From Bacteriovoracaceae bacterium (GTDB lineage: Bacteria > Bdellovibrionota > Bacteriovoracia > Bacteriovoracales > Bacteriovoracaceae): a stretch of 64,000 nt of DNA. Both the position numbers and the translations under genes were made by a program. The notes beneath the pieces are model-generated. The model was not told the DNA's origin. It worked only from the letters and a program-made list of their open reading frames with translations, and did no database searches. The stretch is taken from assembly GCA_019752535.1 (NCBI GenBank), contig JAIEMA010000016.1, positions 1 to 64,000 of the forward strand, written 5' to 3'. Positions 25,296 to 34,236 of this stretch are shown here, piece by piece. How positions within the stretch are numbered: position 1 is the stretch's first letter; each line of letters opens with the position of its first letter.

Positions 25296-25511
25296 TTGGC
25301 CGATAATAGATGTTTCTTATGTAAGTTTTTGGGTGACCATACGACGGATACTTCTAAGAATTATCTTTATCTAGAACACGATAGAAAAGTGGCCATCAAT
25401 CTTTGCCACAGTCACTCAGTTGAGTTGTTTAAAAATGGACAAGAATCATATTTTAAAAAATATAGAAAGTCTTTGATGGCATGTATGGCAATAATGAAGA
25501 CGAAGAGTTGA
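25296..25511 (+). CDS. Small Cys/His protein, possible zinc ribbon
   Basis: A 71-residue protein starting at a TTG with GGAG 5 bases upstream; an in-frame stop lies shortly upstream, so no earlier ATG is possible. The spacing CFLC (6-9) and LCHSH (about 37-41) resembles a small zinc-binding fold, and the C-terminal part is basic. No family is recognised. The frame is isolated in a 570-base gap and could be spurious, but the paired Cys/His motifs and a good ribosome binding site argue for a real gene. Confidence 0.5.
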   Translation: MADNRCFLCKFLGDHTTDTSKNYLYLEHDRKVAINLCHSHSVELFKNGQESYFKKYRKSLMACMAIMKTKS

Positions 25512-25571
25512 TTGGCATCTTCAAGAAAGGTGTGACGAAGAGAAAATCTTTTTAATACATAAAAATAAATA

Positions 25572-25607
25572 CCCAACACAGTTGTCAGTCAAAACAGCTG
25601 TGCTGGG
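25572..25607 (-). terminator. Terminator of the glycine dehydrogenase gene
   Basis: The stem CCCAaCACAG / CTGTGcTGGG has one mismatch and lies 10 bases past the stop of the minus-strand gene. On that strand it is followed by the T-rich TATTTATTTTTATG. Confidence 0.6.
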
Positions 25608-25616
25608 AATTACAAT

Positions 25617-28601
25617 TTAAGCTTTCTCTTTTTTATGGGCTTCAATAATCATCTCGCAAAGATCTCCTGGGGTACTCTTTCTTAAACGATCCACATTCAC
25701 GCGATCTGGAAGAATAGGGGGAAGATCTTTAGTGTTTTTTTCAGACAATTGGGGGTTCTTGTTCGCTGTGACTTCATCTACGCGATCAATCGGAGTGAAG
25801 TGGGGCACAGTTTGAAGAACCTCAGGATTACTTTTCACAAGTGAGAGAATTTGCTTCACCACACCAGAGAATTGATCCAACTCCGCTTTGTTATAAGTTT
25901 CAGTCGGCTCAACCATCAGTCCATACTGCTCAGGGAATGCGACAGTAGGAGCATGGAAGCCAAAATCTAAGAAGAGTTTTCCGATACGAGCAATTGAATT
26001 CGCCTTAGGAACTCCACCGACTTTTTCAATATGGGTGAATGTTTCAGGAGCAAGAGTCAAGATGAACTCATGCATACGAGGACTAGACGTCGAGCCCGCA
26101 GGAAGTGTGGGGTAGTCGCTTGAAAGATTGTGATACAAATAGCGGGCAGAGAGAACTGCGACAGAGCTCATCTTCCTCACGCCTTCTGCACCCAGCGCCT
26201 TAATATAAATATAGGCACGAACTTTGTGAGCGAAATTCCCGAAGTGACGGTGGAACGAGCCACAACTCTTGGATGGTTTATGAATACCAAACGAGCCGTC
26301 CGCTTTCTTCTCTACTTGAATCCCAGGCATGAAATCTTTGAGGCGATGAGAGACCGCGACAATCGCATCTCCCGGGCCGCCGCCGCCGTGAGGGATGGTC
26401 CATGTTTTATGAAGATTGTTATGAACAGCATCCACACCAATGGCATTGAGATCCACAATTCCAGCGACTGCGTTCATGTTGGCGCCATCCATATACACAA
26501 GACCGCCGGCCTCATGAACGAGTTTTGCCATTTCAGCGAATCCGGTTTCAAAAATTCCTGCGGTGTTGGGATTGGTCACCATCACACCCGCTATGCTTGA
26601 GCCTTCAGTCTTAAGAATCTCTCTGACTTGCTCCAGATTCATCTCTCCATTAGGAAGAGCTTCAATCAATTTAATTTCATAGCCTGCCACAGTTGCACTG
26701 GCCGGATTTGTTCCGTGGGCCGAGCGAGGGATGATAAGAGTTCTGCGCTGATCCCCTTCACCGCGCGAGCGATGATAGGCTTGGAACATTTTAAGTCCCA
26801 CAAGTTCTCCCTGAGCGCCGGCCACGGGTTGCGTGGTGACTGCAGGAAGACCAGTGATGGCCTTAAACATTTCTTGAATTTCAAAAAGCACTTCAAGCGA
26901 GCCTTGAATATCGGCCAGCGGTGCCTCTGGGTGCACATCTGTGAAGCCGGCCAGTGAAGCGGCATAGTCATTGATATGCGGATTGTACTTCATCGTACAA
27001 GAGCCCAAGGGATAAATGCCATCATCAGGACTTAAGTTTTGAGCGCCCAATCTTTTGTAGTACTGAATAATATCGGCTTCAGGGAGTTTTGGGATATCAG
27101 GAGAATCCGTGCGAAGAAGAATTGAAGGAATCGCCATCAATTCTTGACTTGATTCAGTTGCGCCAAATTTTTGATGAAAGAAAGAAATGAATTTTTGAAT
27201 ATCATCACTACTTTGAGTATCAGTCACGGCGACGAGAAGAAGATTTTCATTCTCCAAAGCTTGAAAGCGAGATGAAACATCCACTCCGATATGAATTCCC
27301 ATTGCTCGCGCTTCGGCCATCACCACGGCGCAAGGAAGTGGAAGCTTAATAGTCACTTCATTCCAAACAGGGGTCTGTGGAAATTTAACTGTGACCCCTT
27401 TGCACTTTGTGATCTCTTTGACGATTTGGCGAATACCGCTCATGCCTGAATGAGCAGAAGCCTTGAATCCTTCATCACCTCGAGCGAGCATGCATGCCCC
27501 AGCAAGGCTTGCGATGAAACTTTGGTTTGAACAGATGTTCGATGTCGCTTTCTCACGACGAATATGTTGCTCACGAGTCGAGAGAATGAGCGCCTTGCAC
27601 TCTCTGCCTTTACTATCAACGGCTTTACCGACATAGCGGCCAGCGGTAGAGCGGATAGAGTTTTTATCTTTCTCATTGTAGCGAATCGCAAAAATTCCAA
27701 GGCCCGGGCCTCCAAAATTGGGAGCGATCGCCAAGTGCTGGCCCTCTGCGACCAGCATATCAGCGCCTTCTTTTCCATAAGCGACTGGCGGCTTAAGAGA
27801 CTTGGGTCCCAAGAGCATAGGATCTATTACTGCAATAGATTTGATTCCATTTTCACGGCACAGATCAGTCAGGGCATCGACGTCTTCAAGATTTCCAAGT
27901 GTGTTGATTTGAGCAAAAGCTAAACCACAAATCCCAGTGCTAGTTGAAAGGATGGATTTGAGTTGCGTGAGACTAGTGCGTCCAGTTTCTGGATCAAGTG
28001 GGACACGGCGGATAGTGAGTCCAGTTTCCTTCGCTTGAGTTTCGAGCACTTCAAGATCTCCAGGATAGAGAGCATCAGAGACAAGGGCGGTCGTTGAACC
28101 TTTCACCAAACGTTGCGCGCACAGAAGTGCTTCATACAAACATGTTGAGCGGTCATACAAAGATGCGTTCACACCTTCAAAGCCTGTGAGTTGCGAGATT
28201 AGCGATTGATAGATCCAGAGAGTTTGTAATGTTCCTTGTGAGCGCTCAGGCTGATAAGGAGTGTAGGCCGTCGTGAGTCCGCGGATTCCACAAATATCTC
28301 CTACAATTGAGAGGGCCTTATAGTTAGGAAGACCATCGCTAATGAAACTAGGGCGAGGATTATTTTTTTTCGCTAATTGGTTTACATGCGTGATGAGTTC
28401 TTCATAACCCATCGCTCGCGGCATGTTGAGAGGACCTTTAAATTTATGATCGCTAGCGATATGAGAGTAGAGTTCTTCTAAAGTCGTAAGTCCCAAAGTT
28501 TTAAGCATCGCTTGAATATCAGCATCAGAGGCGCCGATATAGTAAGGTTGCATTTCACGTGTGAGTGTTTCTGGTTTGTAAGACAGAGGCATGTTGGCCA
28601 T
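25617..28601 (-). CDS. gcvP: Glycine dehydrogenase (decarboxylating), GcvPA-GcvPB-like single chain
   Basis: A 994-residue PLP enzyme of the glycine cleavage system (P-protein). The N-terminal half (to about residue 460) has the GcvPA pattern (MPRAMGYEELITHVNQLAKK, then YTPYQPERSQGTLQTLW). The C-terminal half has the GcvPB pattern: PLGSCTMKYNPHINDY, the PLP lysine in NNLHKTWTIPHGGGGPGD, and RSAHGTNPAS. PLGSCTMKYNP is typical of the two-subunit P-protein, so this looks like a fusion of those subunits rather than the E. coli-type chain. The ATG at 28601 has AAGGAA upstream; a GTG at 28622 would add seven residues. The T and H proteins are not in the window. Confidence 0.93.
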   Translation of the reverse strand: MANMPLSYKPETLTREMQPYYIGASDADIQAMLKTLGLTTLEELYSHIASDHKFKGPLNMPRAMGYEELITHVNQLAKKNNPRPSFISDGLPNYKALSIVGDICGIRGLTTAYTPYQPERSQGTLQTLWIYQSLISQLTGFEGVNASLYDRSTCLYEALLCAQRLVKGSTTALVSDALYPGDLEVLETQAKETGLTIRRVPLDPETGRTSLTQLKSILSTSTGICGLAFAQINTLGNLEDVDALTDLCRENGIKSIAVIDPMLLGPKSLKPPVAYGKEGADMLVAEGQHLAIAPNFGGPGLGIFAIRYNEKDKNSIRSTAGRYVGKAVDSKGRECKALILSTREQHIRREKATSNICSNQSFIASLAGACMLARGDEGFKASAHSGMSGIRQIVKEITKCKGVTVKFPQTPVWNEVTIKLPLPCAVVMAEARAMGIHIGVDVSSRFQALENENLLLVAVTDTQSSDDIQKFISFFHQKFGATESSQELMAIPSILLRTDSPDIPKLPEADIIQYYKRLGAQNLSPDDGIYPLGSCTMKYNPHINDYAASLAGFTDVHPEAPLADIQGSLEVLFEIQEMFKAITGLPAVTTQPVAGAQGELVGLKMFQAYHRSRGEGDQRRTLIIPRSAHGTNPASATVAGYEIKLIEALPNGEMNLEQVREILKTEGSSIAGVMVTNPNTAGIFETGFAEMAKLVHEAGGLVYMDGANMNAVAGIVDLNAIGVDAVHNNLHKTWTIPHGGGGPGDAIVAVSHRLKDFMPGIQVEKKADGSFGIHKPSKSCGSFHRHFGNFAHKVRAYIYIKALGAEGVRKMSSVAVLSARYLYHNLSSDYPTLPAGSTSSPRMHEFILTLAPETFTHIEKVGGVPKANSIARIGKLFLDFGFHAPTVAFPEQYGLMVEPTETYNKAELDQFSGVVKQILSLVKSNPEVLQTVPHFTPIDRVDEVTANKNPQLSEKNTKDLPPILPDRVNVDRLRKSTPGDLCEMIIEAHKKEKA

Positions 28602-28696
28602 AGAACTTCCTTGGTAAATCACATACAGTCTCTATGATGATATGACGTCGAGGGCAGTTTAAGTCTTTCGTCGACCTTTTGTTAAGGAAATCTGTT

Positions 28697-29377
28697 GTGT
28701 CTGATTGGACTGAAAGAGAAAATAAAATCGAACAAGATTTGTTGGGCCAACTCAAAGCGATGGGGCTTGAAGATTCTGTTCAATTTGTTGACGGTTTTTG
28801 GGAACTCAAGTCACCTAATGAGAATGAAAATCCTGTTCGCTTAGACTTGGAGCGTGATTTTCTCCAATGGAAGCGCACTTTAATCTCTCTTAGAGATCAG
28901 CCTCTCTATCGTGCTTTAGGTGTGAAAGGTGAGGAGCGTCCCTATGTTCTTGATGCTACATGTGGTCTGGCCGGAGATAGTTTGCAACTCCTGGCCTTTG
29001 GCTGCCGTGTTCATTCTTGGGAGCGTCACCCCATTCCGGCACTGATGCTTCTGCGCAGCTACCATGCTTGGCAGCACGAATTGAAATCAAAGTGGACTCT
29101 GGATTTGATGAATCACTCTGTACCTGAGGGGATTCAAGTGCTGTATTTTGATCCGATGTATAGCGAAGTCAGTAAAAAAGCCCTTCCTCGTAAGGAGATG
29201 CGGATATTCCGAGAGGTTTTAGGCGCAGATCAAGACGCCAAAGAAGTCGCGCAGCATTTAAAAAGTTTCAAAAAGCGCCTGATCATTAAGCGTCCTCCTA
29301 AATCGACGCCCTTGATCGAGGGAGTTTCGTTTTCTCAAGAAGGAAAAGCCGTGCGCATGGATGTGTACTTGCCTTAA
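28697..29377 (+). CDS. rsmJ: 16S rRNA (guanine1516-N2)-methyltransferase RsmJ-like
   Basis: A 226-residue SAM-dependent methyltransferase. The SAM-binding motif is VLDATCGLAGDSLQL (about 85-99), the DPMY motif is in LYFDPMYSEVSKKALPRKEM, and the end has IIKRPPKSTPL, all typical of RsmJ (YhiQ). The preferred start is GTG with an AAGGAA ribosome binding site 7 bases upstream; a TTG six codons earlier overlaps that site. It is divergent from gcvP and is followed 21 bases later by the PfkB kinase. Confidence 0.88.
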   Translation: MSDWTERENKIEQDLLGQLKAMGLEDSVQFVDGFWELKSPNENENPVRLDLERDFLQWKRTLISLRDQPLYRALGVKGEERPYVLDATCGLAGDSLQLLAFGCRVHSWERHPIPALMLLRSYHAWQHELKSKWTLDLMNHSVPEGIQVLYFDPMYSEVSKKALPRKEMRIFREVLGADQDAKEVAQHLKSFKKRLIIKRPPKSTPLIEGVSFSQEGKAVRMDVYLP

Positions 29378-29398
29378 AATACTCGCGCAGGAGAAATC

Positions 29399-30400
29399 AT
29401 GAAAAAATACGACATTTATGGAATTGGTAACGCTTTAGTAGATATGGAATTTGAAGTGAAAGATTCTTTCTTCAAAGACCACTCAATTGATAAAGGGCGC
29501 ATGACTCTGGTTGAAGAAGAGCGCCAAGATTATTTACTCAAAGCTCTCGGTGATCTTCCTCTTAAGCGCCAGTGTGGTGGAAGTGCCGCGAATACTGTTA
29601 TTGCCGTCGCACAAATGGGCGGTAAGTGCTTTTACTCCTGTAAAGTCGCCAACGATGCGACAGGAGATTTTTACGCAGATGATTTGAAAGAGTCTGGAGT
29701 GGATTCGAATTTAGTGGCGAAACGTCCTCCTGGAACGACAGGAAAATGTTTAGTCATGGTCACACCAGATGCTGAGCGCACGATGAATACGTTTCTTGGC
29801 ATCACTTCCACATTCTCTGAAGCGGAACTCAATGAAGCGGCAATGAAAGATTCAAAGTACCTCTACATTGAAGGCTACCTCGTCGCGTCTCCTACAGGTC
29901 AAAAAGCGGCGATCGCCGCCAGAGAGCTCGCCGAGAAAAATGGCATTAAAACGGCTCCCACATTCTCTGATCCGGCCATGGTTCAATTTTTTGGTGATGG
30001 GATGAAAAATATGATTGGGCCCAAGGGAGTTGATCTCTTGTTTGCCAATGAAGATGAGGCACTCTCTTTTGCAGGATCGAAGAATCTTCTTGAAGCGCGT
30101 GAGAAATTGAAAAATGTGGCCCGTACTTTTGTCATCACTCGTGGTGAGAATGGAGCTATCATTTTTGATGGAGAAACTTATATTGATATCGAAGCTTTCA
30201 AAGTGAAAGCAGTCGATAGTAACGGGGCAGGTGACATGTTTGCAGGTGCCTTTTTATACGCGATCACGCAAGGCCACACTTATGCTTCGGCCGGAAAGCT
30301 GGCCTCGGCAGCCGCATCAAAAGTGGTGTCTCAATATGGGCCACGTTTAAAGTGGCATGAGACGCAAGAAGTACTTAGACATATATTTCCACAACGTTAA
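29399..30400 (+). CDS. PfkB-family carbohydrate/nucleoside kinase (adenosine kinase-like)
   Basis: A 333-residue ribokinase-fold kinase. It has the N-terminal GIGNALVDMEF, the CGGSAANTVIAVAQMG substrate-binding stretch and the PfkB signature 2 DSNGAGDMFAGAFLYA with the catalytic Asp. The overall pattern (GxALVD, GGSAANT) resembles the adenosine-kinase-like subgroup; substrate specificity is not proven by sequence. It lies between rsmJ and asnS with short gaps, so all three may share a transcript. Confidence 0.88.
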   Translation: MKKYDIYGIGNALVDMEFEVKDSFFKDHSIDKGRMTLVEEERQDYLLKALGDLPLKRQCGGSAANTVIAVAQMGGKCFYSCKVANDATGDFYADDLKESGVDSNLVAKRPPGTTGKCLVMVTPDAERTMNTFLGITSTFSEAELNEAAMKDSKYLYIEGYLVASPTGQKAAIAARELAEKNGIKTAPTFSDPAMVQFFGDGMKNMIGPKGVDLLFANEDEALSFAGSKNLLEAREKLKNVARTFVITRGENGAIIFDGETYIDIEAFKVKAVDSNGAGDMFAGAFLYAITQGHTYASAGKLASAAASKVVSQYGPRLKWHETQEVLRHIFPQR

Positions 30401-30415
30401 TTTTAAGAGGCTTTC

Positions 30416-31819
30416 ATGTTACAAAATTTCACATCGATTAAAACTCTTCTCACGACTGCGCCAGTAGAACAAACTCACACGGTGAAAGGCTGGGTAAAGA
30501 GTTTAAGGAATTCAAAAAAATTCTCTTTTATGGTTTTGAACGATGGTTCAAGTCAGAAGGATTTGCAGATCGTTATTGATGCGACTCTTAGTAATTATGA
30601 AGAAGTCACCAAAATAGGTCTTCACTCTTCAGTTGTAATCACTGGTCTTGTCGTGGCTTCTCAAGGCAAGGGTCAGAGTGTGGAGATGCAAGCGAAGAGT
30701 GTGACTCTCATTTGTGGAGTGACGGAAGATTATCCGCTTCAGAAAAAAGAAACATCACTTGAGTTTTTGCGCGAGAACGCGCACCTTCGCGCTCGCACTC
30801 AGTTGTTTTCTGCCGTCTTTAGAATTCGCCATGTGCTTGCTAAAGCCACTCATGATTTCTTTGATCAGGAAGGTTACTACTATCTTCACACGCCAATTAT
30901 CACGGCTTCAGACTGTGAGGGCGCTGGAGATATGTTCCGTGTTTCGACATTGCCAATTAACGATGCTCCAAAGACTGATAAAGGAGCGGTTGATTTTTCA
31001 AAAGATTATTTTGCGAAAGAAACGTTCTTGAACGTCTCAGGCCAGCTTGAAGGTGAAGCTTACGCTCTTGCGCTTGGGAAAATTTATACCTTTGGTCCTA
31101 CGTTTCGCTCTGAGAATTCAAACACCGCAAGGCACTTGGCCGAGTTTTGGATGATCGAGCCAGAAGTCGCGTTTGCTGACCTTGATGATGTGGCAAAGCT
31201 TGCGAGTGATTACATTCAATTTATGATTAAGACGGCGATGGAAAAGTGTCCGGATGAACTCGCACTTCTCTCACAAAAAAATAATCCCGATCTGTTAAGC
31301 ACACTTACTCATGTGGCGAACTCTGAATTTGCCCGTGTCACTTATACAGACGCAGTTGATATTTTAAAGAAAGCTCAAACAGGCGGGCATAAGTTTGAAT
31401 TTGCCGCTCCTGATTGGGGCGGTGACCTTGCGACTGAGCATGAAAGATATCTCTGTGAGATTCATTTCAAAAAACCCACGATCGTCACGGATTACCCAAA
31501 AAAGATTAAGTCTTTCTATATGAAGCTCAATGCCGATGGAAAAACGGTTCGCTGCATGGACATTCTGGTTCCTGGAGTCGGAGAAATCATTGGTGGCTCT
31601 CAGCGTGAGGATGATCATGGGAAGCTTCTCGAGCGCATGCTGGCTTCTAAACTCGACCCGAAAGACTACTGGTGGTATCTTGATTTGCGTAAATTTGGCG
31701 GTGCGCCACACGCAGGTTTCGGTTTAGGCTTTGAGAGAGCAGTTATGTATATCACTGGAATGTCGAACATCCGTGATGTCATTCCTTTCCCGAGAACACC
31801 AAGAAACGCAGAGTTCTAA
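30416..31819 (+). CDS. asnS: Asparaginyl-tRNA synthetase
   Basis: A 467-residue class IIb aminoacyl-tRNA synthetase charging tRNA-Asn directly. The N-terminal OB-fold anticodon-binding domain (about 15-110, VKGWVKSLRNSKKFSFMVLNDGS) is followed by the class II core with motif 2 FRSENSNTARHLAEFWMIEPE and motif 3 GFGLGFERAVMY. The end DVIPFPRTPRNAEF is the family C-terminus. The presence of AsnS suggests the cell does not depend only on GatCAB for Asn-tRNA. Confidence 0.96.
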   Translation: MLQNFTSIKTLLTTAPVEQTHTVKGWVKSLRNSKKFSFMVLNDGSSQKDLQIVIDATLSNYEEVTKIGLHSSVVITGLVVASQGKGQSVEMQAKSVTLICGVTEDYPLQKKETSLEFLRENAHLRARTQLFSAVFRIRHVLAKATHDFFDQEGYYYLHTPIITASDCEGAGDMFRVSTLPINDAPKTDKGAVDFSKDYFAKETFLNVSGQLEGEAYALALGKIYTFGPTFRSENSNTARHLAEFWMIEPEVAFADLDDVAKLASDYIQFMIKTAMEKCPDELALLSQKNNPDLLSTLTHVANSEFARVTYTDAVDILKKAQTGGHKFEFAAPDWGGDLATEHERYLCEIHFKKPTIVTDYPKKIKSFYMKLNADGKTVRCMDILVPGVGEIIGGSQREDDHGKLLERMLASKLDPKDYWWYLDLRKFGGAPHAGFGLGFERAVMYITGMSNIRDVIPFPRTPRNAEF

Positions 31820-31902
31820 TGACTTAGCGCGGTAAGGTTTTTTTAGTGGAAGATACGCACGGTGTTTTCTATGTTGAAACTTCCAATATAAAGGAAGTTT
31901 TT

Positions 31903-32391
31903 ATGAAGACATTATGTCTACTTTTGACTCTAGCAGTAACCTTGGTTTCATGCGGTAAGGGCAATTCAAGCGGCTCTGGTCCTGAGAGAAATGTGAATCC
32001 TGTTTTGAATGAAACAGGTGCCAAAGCTGAGATGTCATCTTTAGTGAATAATCATCGTGCTCGTTTAGGTCTCCCTGCACTTGGTCGTTTGGGTCTTATT
32101 GAAAACGAAGCTCAAGGGCACTCTCAAGACATGTCTGATGGTCGCACTCCGTTTGGTCATATTGGCATGCCTCAAAGATGTCAGGTTGTTCGCTCTCGCT
32201 TAGGTGGAAATGCCTGTGGAGAAATTGTGGCCCGCGGAGATCTTACGGCCCAGCAGGCGTTTGATGGCTGGCTTCGTTCATGGGGCCACAGAAATAGAAT
32301 TGAAGACCCAAGATTTACTGGTTTTGGGATTGGCCTCTCCTCTGATCGTGCTGGCCGCCCTTATTGGACTATTCTATTCTTACAGCAGTGA
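31903..32391 (+). CDS. CAP/SCP-domain lipoprotein
   Basis: A 162-residue secreted lipoprotein with lipobox TLVSC (Cys17), then a Ser/Gly-rich linker and a CAP domain (YkwD/PR-1 like) with MSSLVNNHRARLGLP, HSQDMSDG, FGHIG and ACGEIVARGD motifs. His and Glu residues at the usual cavity positions are present. The chosen ATG has GGAAG upstream; the longer GTG frame from 31846 would bury the signal peptide. Its stop overlaps the GTG start of the hotdog gene (GTGA). Confidence 0.85.
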   Translation: MKTLCLLLTLAVTLVSCGKGNSSGSGPERNVNPVLNETGAKAEMSSLVNNHRARLGLPALGRLGLIENEAQGHSQDMSDGRTPFGHIGMPQRCQVVRSRLGGNACGEIVARGDLTAQQAFDGWLRSWGHRNRIEDPRFTGFGIGLSSDRAGRPYWTILFLQQ

Positions 32392-32849
32392 GCTGGAAGA
32401 AAATACCAAAACATCATTTAGCAAAAGTTATCAATATTTGGCCCCCATTTTTGGGGGCCGGTATTCGTTTGGTTAAGCTCACTCCAGATTTTAAATTCGC
32501 ACGAGTTGAAATGCCGCTCAAAAAAACCAACACAAACTATGTGGGTGTTCACTTCGGCGGCTCTCTCTATAGTATGACCGATCCATGGTACATGCTGATG
32601 ATTATGGAAATTTTAGGTCGCGATTATATCGTTTGGGATAAAGCGGCGAGTATACGTTTTAAAAAACCTGGCAAGGGGCGAGTCTCTGCTGAGTTTAAGG
32701 TTGAGAATGCTCTCATTGAGGCGATTAAATTAGAAGTTCAAGAGAAGGGCAAAACAGAAATTAATTTGCCTGTAGAGATAAAAAATAGCGACGGGGTGAC
32801 CGTCGCTAGTGTTGAAAAAACTATTTGGATCTCAAAGAAAAAATCTTAG
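32388..32849 (+). CDS. Hotdog-fold (DUF4442/PaaI-like) protein
   Basis: A 153-residue protein with the hotdog pattern: NYVGVHFGGSLYSMTDPWYM forms the central helix after the HFGG turn, followed by beta strands with KAASIRFKKPGKGRVSAEF. DUF4442 proteins resemble thioesterases of the PaaI type, but the usual acidic catalytic residue is not obvious, so activity is uncertain. GTG start with a 4-base overlap to the CAP lipoprotein gene. Convergent with, and overlapping by 4 bases, the symporter gene. Confidence 0.78.
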   Translation: MSWKKIPKHHLAKVINIWPPFLGAGIRLVKLTPDFKFARVEMPLKKTNTNYVGVHFGGSLYSMTDPWYMLMIMEILGRDYIVWDKAASIRFKKPGKGRVSAEFKVENALIEAIKLEVQEKGKTEINLPVEIKNSDGVTVASVEKTIWISKKKS

Positions 32850-34102
32850 TTATCGGCCTCAAAGACCTTCATATCAAGCTGCCCTTCCGTCTTGGCCACA
32901 ATACAACTTACGACCGCATCACCCGTCACATTCACTGCTGTACGAACCATATCGAGAAGTCGATCGACACCGATGATGAGACCAATTCCTTCAACGGGAA
33001 GATTCACCTGACGGAAAACCATGGCCAGCATCACAAGGCCCACACCTGGTACACCGGCCGTACCGATTGAAGCAAGAGTCGCCGTGAGAATTACCATCAA
33101 GTACTCAGTGAAGCCCAAAGGAATATTATAAACCTGAGCGACAAAGACAGTGGCCACACCCTGCATGATCGCAGTTCCATCCATATTCACCGTCGCCCCC
33201 AATGGAATAGCAAATGAAGCGATAGAATTAGAGACGCCAAGTTTCTTTTCTACAACTTCAAGATTCACTGGAAGAGTGGCATTAGAGCTTGCCGTGGAGA
33301 AAGCAAACATCGGGACTTCTTTATATTTTTTAAAGAATGTTAATGGAGAGAGTCCACTCATTATTTTCAACATAGACCCGTAAACAAAAATAGCATGGAA
33401 GAAGAGCACTCCTAAAACCACGAAGAAGTATTTTGCGAGTGGAAGAATGGCGGCAAAACCTTGGAGGGCAAAAGTTTTTGAGAGAAGACAGAAAACACCA
33501 TAAGGTGCAAATCCAATGAGCATCATGACCATTTTTAAAATGATTTCATTTAAATCATTGAAGAAAGCTGAGATCCGCTTACCTGGCGCACCTGAAAGAG
33601 AGAGGGCCACTCCAAAGAGAACGGCAAAGACAATAATCTGAAGCATTTCAGCGTCAACCATCGCCTTAAAGGGATTGGAAGGAAATATATTTGCGATCAC
33701 ATCAAGAAGCGGTGGTGTGGCCGCTGCTGAATAAGTTGAAGGCGCTGTCATTGTAAATCCCGCCCCTGGTGAAACAATGACGGCCACTAGTATCGCCACA
33801 CCAATCGCCAAAGCGGTCGTAAGAATATAGAGGCCCATGGTTTTTGAGCCAATTCGACCTAAGCGCTTAATGTCATCAAGGGAAGAGGTTCCACAGACAA
33901 TAGAAACAAAAACGAGAGGAACGACTAGAACTTTAAGAGAGGCCATAAAGATTCGGCCACCCAGTTCAAACACACCGCCGATGACGATGTTTTGGACAAA
34001 TTCATTTGAACCCATAAGATTAAGTAAGCAGCCAAGAACCAGTCCGCTTACCATCCCAATCATGATGTTTCTAGTCAGTTTTGAACTCGTACCATGAGTC
34101 AT
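32846..34102 (-). CDS. DAACS-family dicarboxylate/amino-acid:cation symporter
   Basis: A 418-residue inner-membrane transporter of the GltP/DctA/GltPh family. It contains about eight membrane segments, the Ser-rich hairpin FAFSTASSNATLPVN, the sodium-site motif NMDGTAIMQG in segment 7, and GTAGVPG plus the DRLLDMVRTAVNVTGD substrate segment near the end. The Arg in segment 8 (DMVRTAVN) favours acidic substrates such as glutamate, aspartate or C4-dicarboxylates. Single gene, divergent from the metzincin lipoprotein. Confidence 0.92.
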   Translation of the reverse strand: MTHGTSSKLTRNIMIGMVSGLVLGCLLNLMGSNEFVQNIVIGGVFELGGRIFMASLKVLVVPLVFVSIVCGTSSLDDIKRLGRIGSKTMGLYILTTALAIGVAILVAVIVSPGAGFTMTAPSTYSAAATPPLLDVIANIFPSNPFKAMVDAEMLQIIVFAVLFGVALSLSGAPGKRISAFFNDLNEIILKMVMMLIGFAPYGVFCLLSKTFALQGFAAILPLAKYFFVVLGVLFFHAIFVYGSMLKIMSGLSPLTFFKKYKEVPMFAFSTASSNATLPVNLEVVEKKLGVSNSIASFAIPLGATVNMDGTAIMQGVATVFVAQVYNIPLGFTEYLMVILTATLASIGTAGVPGVGLVMLAMVFRQVNLPVEGIGLIIGVDRLLDMVRTAVNVTGDAVVSCIVAKTEGQLDMKVFEADN

Positions 34103-34236
34103 GGATTCTCCTAACGTTAAAAGCTATTTGTATAAGGTATTTTAACGTGGATAAGCAGTGGGGTCGAGCATTTAAGGTCATTACTGGAGCTTGCGAATCG
34201 GGTTAAGGGAACAGCTCATCTTTACGATAAGCTCTT

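Noticed and set aside
26130-26957. Long plus-strand frames opposite gcvP (156 and 109 codons)
   Set aside because: gcvP is fully supported by motifs on the minus strand; these frames have no ribosome binding site or recognisable protein.
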